DNA from: an uncultured Prevotella sp.
Lineage (GTDB): Bacteria > Bacteroidota > Bacteroidia > Bacteroidales > Bacteroidaceae
Reading direction: 5' to 3'
Assembly (NCBI GenBank): GCA_900556465.1
Contig: USPK01000034.1
Location: 1 to 20,612, forward strand
Length of the DNA: 20,612 nt
Shown: positions 15,033-20,612 of the stretch, piece after piece
Numbering within the stretch: the stretch's first letter is position 1
Layout: every line of letters starts with the position of its first letter
Made by a program: the position numbers and the translations under genes
Notes under the pieces: model-generated
What the model was told of the DNA's origin: nothing
Seen by the model: only the letters and a program-made list of their open reading frames with translations
Databases searched by the model: none

Positions 15033-16403
15033 TTAGGAGCGGTTTTGGCGTTTCACGTCGAATACCTGGCCGGTGTAGTCCGTCAGGAGCGAGCGTACGG
15101 TGACGGCGGCGACGGCCTCGGGCTCGAGGAGCGTCCCCTCGGGCTCCACGCCGAAGTTGCGCACGCGCATCGGCGTCTTCGTACGCTCGGGGTTGATGCA
15201 GTTCACGCAGATGCCCTCGGGCTCCCACTCCTGGGCCACGGCCTGGACGAAGTTGACAATGGCCGCCTTGGTCGAGGAGTAGATGCTGTAGAAGGCGCGG
15301 CCGCGCGTATAGCTGCTCGAGGTGAAAAAGACGAGCTTGCCCCGCGACTGGCTCAAGTAGGGAAAGGCCTCGAGGGCGACGTTGACGGTCCCCATGTAGT
15401 TCGTCTGGACCGCGTTCTGGATGACGGCGGGGTCCATGCCGTTGAGCGGCTCCTTATTGAGCACGCCGGCGGTATTGATGATGTAGTCGATGCGGCCTTC
15501 CCCGGCGGCCACGCGGCTTAGGGCGTCGGCCACGTCGTCGCGGCGGCCCACGTCGGTGCCGGTGGTGCCGCGGGCGAAGCTATGGACGCGCGCTCCGGCC
15601 TGCGTCAGCTGGTCGACGACGCACTTGCCGATGCCGTACGAACCGCCGAAGACGACGGCCACCTTGCCGGCCAGGCGCTCCAGGGGCGCCTGGCCGGCCG
15701 GCAGTTCGCTTTTGCGCAGCTGGAAGAACTTGTCGAGCAGATAGGTGTCCTCTTTGTACGTCAGCTTCATGTTGCTCTCTTCGCCGGGGACGAGGTGGAC
15801 GGGCACCTCGGGCATGTACTTCACGACGACGCCGCAGTCGTCCGTGACGCGCAAGGCGGGGTCGCGCAAGGCCCGCTCGTAGGCTTGCTCGATGACGTTG
15901 AGGCGGAAGGCCTGGGGCGTTTGCCCGCGTTGCAGGCGGGAGCGGTCGGGGATGGCGGCTATGTGGTCGCCCTCGGCCTCGACGATGGTGTCGACGGCGG
16001 GCAGGGTCACGTCGACCGCCTCGTACCGGAGCAGGGCGGCGGCTACGTCGTCGATGATGCGTTGGCTGACGAGCGGGCGCACGGCGTCGTGGAAGACGAG
16101 GTTCACGTCGCGCCCGGAGTAGGCCCGTATGGCCGAGAGGCTCGAGTCGTAGCGCTCCTTCCCCCCCTTGAGTATCTTCTTCACCTTTCTCCACTTGTTG
16201 CGCAGCACCATGTTTTCGACGTCGGCCACGTAGAAAGGGTTGGAAACGATGGCGACTTCGGCAATGTGCGGGTTGCGTTCAAAAGCGTCGACGGTGTGCT
16301 CGATGACCATTTTTCCGGCTACCTTGAAAAACTGTTTCGGTGTGCTCAGGCCGAGGCGGCTACCCACGCCGCCGGCCAGTATAATGGCTATGTTGGGTCT
16401 CAT
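15033..16403 (-). CDS. Bifunctional cytidylyltransferase / SDR oxidoreductase (CDP-polyol synthase, Bcs1-like)
   Basis: A 456-residue fusion. Residues about 1-235 form an IspD/TarI-type cytidylyltransferase: IAIILAGGVGSRLGLSTPKQ (CTP loop), VFHDAVRPLVS, RGQTPQAFR and VTDDCGVVV. Residues about 245-456 form a short-chain dehydrogenase with GGSYGIG (cofactor loop), a TAG segment and the catalytic pair Tyr375/Lys379 in YSSTK, preceded by FFTSSSY. The same two-domain order occurs in Haemophilus Bcs1, which reduces ribulose 5-phosphate and makes CDP-ribitol. It should thus supply CDP-ribitol or a similar CDP-polyol. It overlaps the upstream GT2 stop by four bases (ATGA) and is three bases from licD, so the three are translationally coupled. 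A housekeeping IspD role is unlikely given the SDR fusion and the neighbours. Confidence 0.85.
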   Translation of the reverse strand: MRPNIAIILAGGVGSRLGLSTPKQFFKVAGKMVIEHTVDAFERNPHIAEVAIVSNPFYVADVENMVLRNKWRKVKKILKGGKERYDSSLSAIRAYSGRDVNLVFHDAVRPLVSQRIIDDVAAALLRYEAVDVTLPAVDTIVEAEGDHIAAIPDRSRLQRGQTPQAFRLNVIEQAYERALRDPALRVTDDCGVVVKYMPEVPVHLVPGEESNMKLTYKEDTYLLDKFFQLRKSELPAGQAPLERLAGKVAVVFGGSYGIGKCVVDQLTQAGARVHSFARGTTGTDVGRRDDVADALSRVAAGEGRIDYIINTAGVLNKEPLNGMDPAVIQNAVQTNYMGTVNVALEAFPYLSQSRGKLVFFTSSSYTRGRAFYSIYSSTKAAIVNFVQAVAQEWEPEGICVNCINPERTKTPMRVRNFGVEPEGTLLEPEAVAAVTVRSLLTDYTGQVFDVKRQNRS

Positions 16404-17401
16404 GGCGTTTGGAATTTTTCGGATTTGAACTCGGCGTTCCGGTAGGCATAGATGGCGGGCAGGCAGAAGGCCCGTACGCGGTTCTTCCATCCCGGTTCGC
16501 CCTTGGAGGGATAGAGCAGCCCGCGGTGGTACAGGCAGAGGCAGCACAGGCGGAGCACGCCGCCCTGGCGGCCGAGCAGTGTGGCGCAGAGCTGGTGGAC
16601 GAGGCGGAAGCGGGCGTCGGCCGCCGTGTGGGCGTAGATGTAGCCGTAGAAGGACTGCCACACCGGCTCGCGCCGCAGGCGCATCAGGTCGGCCCAGCCG
16701 CAGACGTAGGGCTGCCACGTGGCCCGGTGCGCGGGGGCGCCGCCGCGGTCCGCGCGGTGCAGGACGGCGATGGCCGACTCGGCGTGCGGGCGGTGCCAGT
16801 TGAGGCCCTCGTCCACGCGCACCACGCTGCCCGTGAGATGGGCCTGGACAAGGAGCCACCAGTCGTAGTAGAAGCGCGAGCTGACCACGTCGGGGCGTTG
16901 CAGGAAGCTGCGCCGCAAGAGCATCGTGTGGCCCGGGATGGTGTTGGCAAAGAGCAGGCTCTCGAAGGTGCCTGCGGGGCACACCCGGACCCGGCAGTCG
17001 GCCGCGCGGGTGAAGGTCTCGTCGCGGTAGTAGGCGGAGAAGCAGAGGTCCGCCTCGCCGATGGCCTCGACCTGGCGGCGCAGCTTTTGCGGAAACCAGA
17101 TGTCGTCCTGATCGGCTATGGCGACGAAATCGCCCGTGGCGCGGCGCAGCGCCGTGGCAAAGTTGCCGTTGAAGCCCAACCGTCGCTCGTTGCGCACGAG
17201 GCGGATCTGCGGATGCTGGCGGCGGTAGCTTTCGGCGACGTCTACGGTGTCGTCCTGCGAGCCGTCGTCCTGGATGATGATTTCGCAGGGCGGCAGGTCC
17301 TGGGCCAGGATGGAGTCGAGCTGCGCTTCGATGTATTTCGCGCCGTTGTACGTGCACATGACGACGGAAACGCGGGGCAGGTGGGAGGTGTGGTCAGTCA
17401 T
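16400..17401 (-). CDS. Family 2 glycosyltransferase (rhamnosyltransferase-like)
   Basis: A 333-residue GT-A glycosyltransferase and the first gene of the minus-strand polysaccharide operon. The fold opens VSVVMCTYNGAKYIEAQLDS near residues 11-30, with IIIQDDGSQDDT near 41-52 and the metal site ADQDDIWFP near 96-104, the pattern of bacterial rhamnosyltransferase-like GT2 proteins. The C-terminal part has NTIPGHTMLLRRSFL and YYDWWLL, the usual acceptor-side motifs of this subgroup. I start it at 17401 (MTDHTSHLPR). A TACCTTTG box lies only six bases upstream of that ATG, so a longer N terminus would place the promoter inside the gene. Its stop overlaps the next start (ATGA). Sugar specificity cannot be read from the sequence. 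Confidence 0.85.
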   Translation of the reverse strand: MTDHTSHLPRVSVVMCTYNGAKYIEAQLDSILAQDLPPCEIIIQDDGSQDDTVDVAESYRRQHPQIRLVRNERRLGFNGNFATALRRATGDFVAIADQDDIWFPQKLRRQVEAIGEADLCFSAYYRDETFTRAADCRVRVCPAGTFESLLFANTIPGHTMLLRRSFLQRPDVVSSRFYYDWWLLVQAHLTGSVVRVDEGLNWHRPHAESAIAVLHRADRGGAPAHRATWQPYVCGWADLMRLRREPVWQSFYGYIYAHTAADARFRLVHQLCATLLGRQGGVLRLCCLCLYHRGLLYPSKGEPGWKNRVRAFCLPAIYAYRNAEFKSEKFQTP

Positions 17402-17407
17402 TAAGGG

Positions 17408-17415
17408 CAAAGGTA
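17408..17415 (-). promoter_or_regulatory. Bacteroidetes -7 box for the polysaccharide operon
   Basis: TACCTTTG on the minus strand matches TAnnTTTG and is separated from the ATG at 17401 by six bases, which predicts an almost leaderless transcript. It is the only such box seen ahead of the five-gene run ending at 12198. Confidence 0.6.
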
Positions 17416-17509
17416 ATGATTTTTTCAGAGGGAGGGGCGGCGCGGAGGGGAAAAAGTGGAGCACGCCGTTGCCGCCTGCCCGGCGCCCCCTCCGACGGGC
17501 GGCGCAGCC

Positions 17510-17572
17510 ACGGGCCTTAGCCCAGTTTTTCCGGGCCTTAGCCCCGTCGCGACGGGGCTAAGGCCCGTGGCG
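17510..17572 (+). repeat. 21-bp tandem repeat array D, three units
   Basis: Units start at 17510, 17531 and 17552; a possible truncated unit precedes at 17495. The second and third cores are reverse complements joined by the self-complementary linker CGCG, giving a perfect 36-bp palindrome at 17532-17567. The first unit is ACGGGCCTTAGCCCAG followed by T5, which looks like a small terminator hairpin on the plus strand. The array lies between the polysaccharide operon promoter and the rpsO terminator. Confidence 0.88.
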
Positions 17573-17793
17573 CGGGGCGGCCCGCCGGCGCGTGTGGCCG
17601 TGGCGGCTGTGGCTTTCGGGCCGGCGCGGCGGCGCGGTCCCGTCGCGGTGGCCGGCAGCGGGCTGCCCCGCCGGCTGCGGGCGGAGGGTGCGGCCGGCTT
17701 TCCGCCGGCGGCCGGGATAGCGGGGCCGCTCCTGGCGACAGGGTCGCGGGGCCCGCGGTGCCGACGGGGCCGCCCCGCTGCGTATGGGGACAG

Positions 17794-17837
17794 AAAAACA
17801 GTCCGCCGCGCTCCGAAGAGTGCGGCGGACTGTTTTT
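17794..17837 (-). terminator. Intrinsic terminator of rpsO
   Basis: A 20-bp hairpin pairs 17794-17813 with 17818-17837. Read as minus-strand RNA the stem is GC-rich, has one A-C mismatch, is capped by a C(UUCG)G tetraloop and ends in a U5 run. This is a textbook terminator 49 bases after the rpsO stop. The plus strand also has a T6 run (17833-17838), so it may work in both directions. Confidence 0.9.
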
Positions 17838-17886
17838 TGTTGACTGGTCGGGCGGGCTGATGCCCCTATCCCGACAGCCCGAAGCC

Positions 17887-18156
17887 TTACTTACGCAGGC
17901 CAAGGGCCTTGACGATGGCGCGGTAGCGCTCGATGTCTTTGCGCTTCAGGTAGTTGAGCAGCGCGCGGCGCTTACCTACCAGCTTCACCAGAGAGCGTTC
18001 GGTCGTATGATCTTTACGGTTGGCTCTCATGTGTTCCGTCAAGTGGGCAATACGGTAGGAGAACAAGGCTACCTGACTCTCGGGGGAGCCGGTATCCGTG
18101 TTGGACGTTCCGTACTTGCCAAAGATCTCTTTCTTCTTCTCAGAATCTAAGTACAT
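17887..18156 (-). CDS. rpsO: 30S ribosomal protein S15
   Basis: An 89-residue protein, the standard length for S15, which binds 16S rRNA at the central-domain three-way junction and nucleates the platform of the small subunit. Conserved stretches include TSNTDTGSPESQVALFSYRI near residues 17-36, LTEHMRANRKDHTTERSLVK near 39-58 and the C-terminal RRALLNYLKRKDIERYRAIV. No residue appears missing. It is transcribed alone from a TAnnTTTG box 47 bases upstream and ends at a strong hairpin. The roughly 45-nt leader is long enough to hold an autoregulatory site, as S15 has in other bacteria, but I see no recognisable structure. Base composition is lower in GC than the neighbours, as usual for ribosomal genes. 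Confidence 0.97.
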   Translation of the reverse strand: MYLDSEKKKEIFGKYGTSNTDTGSPESQVALFSYRIAHLTEHMRANRKDHTTERSLVKLVGKRRALLNYLKRKDIERYRAIVKALGLRK

Positions 18157-18203
18157 GGATGTAATGTTTAATAGATATGAATGGTATGCCCGTTAAGGCG
18201 GGG

Positions 18204-18211
18204 CAAAGTTA
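18204..18211 (-). promoter_or_regulatory. Bacteroidetes promoter of rpsO
   Basis: TAACTTTG on the minus strand matches TAnnTTTG. A TTG at 18234-18232 (minus), 20 bases further upstream, is an acceptable -33 element, making this the best complete promoter in the window. Confidence 0.7.
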
Positions 18212-18296
18212 AGCACTTTTGCGGAGCCGGCCAAGCGTTTGGGACATTTTTATCAGAAAATCAGCGACTAAGTGCCGTCCGACGGGCGCAGGCGGG

Positions 18297-19661
18297 TCAG
18301 CGCGCCAACCAGGGCAGCGGGTCGATGGGCGTAGCGGAGTTGCCACTCTTCTTGCGCAGCTGGAAGTGGAGCACGGTGTTGCCGGAGCCGTCGCCGGCCG
18401 GCGTGCCGAGGGTCTGGCGGGCCGTCACCTTCTGGCCGCGGCGCACGCTGACGCTGGCCAGGTTGCTGTAGACGGAGTAGTAGCTGCCGTGGCTGACGAT
18501 GACGAGGTAGGTGCCGCTGATGCTGGCCACGGCGCTCACTTCGCCGTCGAAGACGCAGCGCACCTTGGCGCCGCGCTTGGCGGTGAGGTTGATGCCCTTG
18601 TTCTCCAACTGGACGTCGCGCAGGCCCTCGACGCGGTAGTGGCCGTAACGGCTGGTGACGGCGTAGGAACCGGTTACGGGGACGGGGAGCCGGCCGCGGT
18701 TGGCGGCGAAATTGGCCGAGAGGGTGCGTTCGGCCTTGCTCTCGGCCTCAAACTTGGGCGTGGAGCTGCTGGAGCGGGCGCTGCTGCCGGCCGACGACTT
18801 CCCCTTGGCGCCCTTCTTGCGGTTGGCGGCGGCGCGACGGGCGGCCTCGGCCTTGCGCCGCTCCTCCTCGGCCTTCTTGCGGGCCAGGGCCTCCTTGCGC
18901 CTGCGTTCGGCGGCGGCTATCTCTTCCTGAATGAGTTTTTCGATACGGGCGTTGAGATTGGTGTACTTGCGGCGCGTCTGCTGGATGGTGGACTGCAGCT
19001 GCGACTGCTTCTGGTTGAGCTCGTCGACTACGGCCTGGCGCTTCTGCTTCTGGCCCTCGAGGGCGTTGCGCTCCTGGCGGGCGGCGGCCAGCAGCTGGTC
19101 CTTCTCGGCCTTGGCGGCGGCGAGCTGCTGCTGCTTGGCGCGGAGCGATTCCTCCTTTTTTTTGATGACTTCGCCCTGGATGCGGATGTACTTGGAGTAT
19201 TCGGCGGCGTAGCGCATGCGGCGGTACATCTGCCGGAAACTCTTCGACATGAGAATGAATGCCCACTTGTTTTGCAGCAGCCTGTTGCGGTTCATGTAGA
19301 GCACGGCGCGGCGGTACTTCTGCTTACAGACGGAGAGGTCGCGCCCGAGGGCGGCGATTTGCTGCTGGAGCCTGACGATGTCGGCACTGAGGGTCGAGAC
19401 GTCGGCCTGCACGCTGTCGACAAACTGTTGCTGCTCGGTGATCTGGGCATTAAGGAGCGCCAGGTGGTTGAGCTGCGACTGGACACTCTTACGGGTGGTG
19501 TTGAGCAGCTGCTCGGACTGCGAGATGCGCTGCTGCAGGGCGGTGCGCTCTTTCTTGAGCTGCTGGATGCGCTTACTGTTCTGCGCGGACAGGGAAAGGG
19601 CCGAGCAGCAGAGCAGCAACAGGAGCAGCGCGCGGAGCGAAGGGAATATTCTGATTGGCAT
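18297..19661 (-). CDS. EnvC-like murein hydrolase activator (coiled coil plus degenerate LytM domain)
   Basis: A 454-residue exported protein. A signal peptide covers residues 1-26 (LLLLLLCC core, cleavage after SLSAQ). A long coiled coil spans about 28-290, rich in Gln, Lys and Glu, ending in an Ala/Arg/Lys-rich stretch and a Ser-rich linker near 295-312. The C-terminal LytM/M23 domain occupies about 340-454. The zinc ligands of active M23 peptidases are lost: the first-His motif reads ENKGINL, and the usual HxH reads VLHF. This is the pattern of EnvC, a catalytically dead LytM factor that activates cell-wall amidases at division. It follows the DUF4292 lipoprotein by 40 bp, probably in one transcript. 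No amidase gene is in the window. Confidence 0.88.
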   Translation of the reverse strand: MPIRIFPSLRALLLLLLCCSALSLSAQNSKRIQQLKKERTALQQRISQSEQLLNTTRKSVQSQLNHLALLNAQITEQQQFVDSVQADVSTLSADIVRLQQQIAALGRDLSVCKQKYRRAVLYMNRNRLLQNKWAFILMSKSFRQMYRRMRYAAEYSKYIRIQGEVIKKKEESLRAKQQQLAAAKAEKDQLLAAARQERNALEGQKQKRQAVVDELNQKQSQLQSTIQQTRRKYTNLNARIEKLIQEEIAAAERRRKEALARKKAEEERRKAEAARRAAANRKKGAKGKSSAGSSARSSSSTPKFEAESKAERTLSANFAANRGRLPVPVTGSYAVTSRYGHYRVEGLRDVQLENKGINLTAKRGAKVRCVFDGEVSAVASISGTYLVIVSHGSYYSVYSNLASVSVRRGQKVTARQTLGTPAGDGSGNTVLHFQLRKKSGNSATPIDPLPWLAR

Positions 19662-19701
19662 TCTTGCGGTGGAGGCGTAAATTAAGTTCGGGCGCGACGG
19701 G

Positions 19702-20535
19702 TCAGTGGCTCGTCAGCTTGCGCAATATCTCGTCGGCGTCGCGCTCGGTGTACTTGCCGGGCACCTCGGTGCGGGTGGCCCAGCCGGTATCGTTGCCGAG
19801 GCGGCTCAGCTTCAGCGTGAAACCGACGTTAAGGTCCGTGCCGTTGACGGCACAGGTCATGACCGTCGGGAAGGGTTTGCCGTTGAAGTCGGCAAAGTCC
19901 GCGTAGGTCCAGCTGAAGCTGCCGGGCTGCCCGCTGCGGTCGACGACGTAGACGCCCTCGAGGCTGCCGCTGCGGGCCTGGGCGGCAAAGGTGTAGTTGA
20001 GCTTCGGCGTGTCGGTGAGACTAAGGAGGACCTGCTGCCCCGACTGCGAGACGCCGAAGCGGCTGGCCGCGTCGGCCGCGCCCTGCTGGCCGGGGACAAA
20101 GAGCTCGTTCCAGAAGAGGGACTGCAAGGCGTAGAAGTCCAGCCCTGCCTGGCGCAGGAAGCTGACGTCGGTGTAGGCGCCACGGACGTACTGCTTGCCC
20201 ATGCGGTCGATGAGGAGGACGCCGTCGGGCGTAAACTCCATGCGTCCCACCTCTATGCCGAGAAACGTGAGCGAGAGCTGAATGACGTCGTCGCGCTTCA
20301 TGCGGAGCGTGCCGTTAGCGGAGACGGCGCTGCCGCCCGTGTTGAGGTCCATCTTGATACGGGCCGTCAGGGTCTGGGCCGTTTGCCCGTTGGCGGCGAC
20401 CTTCTGGACGAAGGCCGCGGCGTTGCCGGCGATGGCGTCGGCGTCGGGAGCCTGGCCGGCCGTGGGCACCTGCTGCGTGGTGCGGCAGGCCGTGAGCAAC
20501 AGGGCCAGCAGGGGGATAATCCAGAGTCTTTTCAT
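19702..20535 (-). CDS. DUF4292 family lipoprotein
   Basis: A 277-residue predicted lipoprotein. The N terminus is a type II signal peptide, MKRLWIIPLLALLLTAC, with lipobox LTAC and lipidated Cys17. The mature part is a beta-rich protein of the DUF4292 family: TARIKMDLNTGGSAVSANGTLRMKRDDVIQLSL near 57-90, GIEVGRMEFTPDGVLLIDRMGKQYV near 93-117 and ALQSLFWNELFVPG near 136-149. The fold resembles LolA/LolB-type lipoprotein carriers. That suggests an envelope-trafficking role, but none has been shown to my knowledge. It lies directly upstream of the EnvC-like gene, an arrangement I recall from other Bacteroidales, so the pair probably acts in envelope assembly. Confidence 0.8.
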   Translation of the reverse strand: MKRLWIIPLLALLLTACRTTQQVPTAGQAPDADAIAGNAAAFVQKVAANGQTAQTLTARIKMDLNTGGSAVSANGTLRMKRDDVIQLSLTFLGIEVGRMEFTPDGVLLIDRMGKQYVRGAYTDVSFLRQAGLDFYALQSLFWNELFVPGQQGAADAASRFGVSQSGQQVLLSLTDTPKLNYTFAAQARSGSLEGVYVVDRSGQPGSFSWTYADFADFNGKPFPTVMTCAVNGTDLNVGFTLKLSRLGNDTGWATRTEVPGKYTERDADEILRKLTSH

Positions 20536-20583
20536 TGTGGTAGGGATATAGGGACGGCGCCGCGCCGGCCGCGCGGAGGACGG

Positions 20584-20612
20584 TCAGAGTCGGCGGCGCT
20601 TGATTTTCCGGG
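20584..20612 (-). CDS. Possible C-terminal end of an upstream minus-strand gene (partial)
   Basis: One minus-strand frame reads RKIKRRRL then stop (TGA at 20584-20586) and runs off the window edge. A short basic C terminus and the 48-bp gap to the DUF4292 start fit an upstream operon partner; in related genomes I recall a tetratricopeptide-repeat gene here. Eight residues are too few to confirm it. Confidence 0.25.

Larger units (their letters stand above)
17402..17886. other. 485-bp gap between the polysaccharide operon and rpsO
   Basis: The gap holds the operon promoter (17408-17415), repeat array D (17510-17572) and the rpsO terminator (17794-17837). The stretch of about 200 bp at 17573-17780 is very GC-rich, full of short GCCGGC-like inverted segments. 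It reads open in more than one frame without any recognisable protein, so I call no gene in it. Confidence 0.6.

Noticed and set aside
15033..16403. Housekeeping IspD of the MEP pathway, by analogy with nearby ispG
   Set aside because: The C-terminal SDR fusion and coupling to licD and glycosyltransferases point to CDP-polyol synthesis instead.
28..17572. CRISPR array or integron attC sites as an explanation of the 21-bp repeats
   Set aside because: Linkers are only 4 nt and not unique, no cas or integrase gene is in the window, and no attC-type core sites are seen.
17456..17860. 134-residue open frame in the gap before rpsO
   Set aside because: It reads through array D and the rpsO terminator and shows no protein family pattern.
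18219..19685. 488-residue Gly/Leu/Ala-rich open frame antisense to the EnvC-like gene
   Set aside because: It is a low-complexity shadow of the coiled-coil coding sequence on the other strand.

Overview
The window looks like chromosomal DNA of a high-GC member of the Bacteroidales (by eye roughly two-thirds G+C). Evidence: seven genes are preceded by the Bacteroidetes-type -7 box TAnnTTTG, with weak or absent Shine-Dalgarno sequences; rpoN, a PAP2-like membrane protein, purE and the long Bacteroidetes/plant-type ispG are clustered; and an EnvC-like LytM protein follows a DUF4292 lipoprotein. I do not assign a genus. Very high GC leaves many long antisense reading frames open; these are disregarded.

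Layout. 1-4242: nadA (NAD synthesis) converges on a tcdA-type tRNA-modification E1-like enzyme; divergent from tcdA are two glycosyltransferases (GT4 and GT2). 4380-11228: recX, then a probable operon rpoN / PAP2-like / purE / ispG closed by a hairpin, then a succinate/acetyl-CoA transferase. 11362-12210: a strong inverted repeat abuts a -7 box in front of a phage-type P5-like protein gene and a small basic DUF4248-like gene. 12198-17401 (minus): a compact surface-polysaccharide operon (GT2, cytidylyltransferase-SDR fusion, LicD, second glycosyltransferase, WYL regulator). 17794-20612 (minus): rpsO with its terminator, the EnvC-like protein, the DUF4292 lipoprotein and possibly the tail of one more gene.

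How the parts work together. The cytidylyltransferase-SDR fusion is of the type that makes a CDP-activated polyol (CDP-ribitol in characterised relatives), and LicD-family proteins transfer phosphorylated groups onto glycans. With two glycosyltransferases between and around them, the operon probably builds a polyol-phosphate-decorated surface glycan. The core genes serve isoprenoid, purine and NAD synthesis, sigma-54 transcription, acetate/succinate CoA exchange and division-associated wall splitting.

The most unusual feature is a family of 21-bp tandem repeats at four intergenic sites (about 28-132, 4272-4376, 11276-11338 and 17510-17572). Each unit is a 17-bp near-palindrome related to ACGGGGCTAAGGCCCGT plus a 4-nt linker. 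Neighbouring units can be mutually inverted, giving a perfect 36-bp palindrome and a 20-bp stem. The arrays sit at boundaries of gene blocks and do not appear to code for protein. I cannot place them in a described repeat family.
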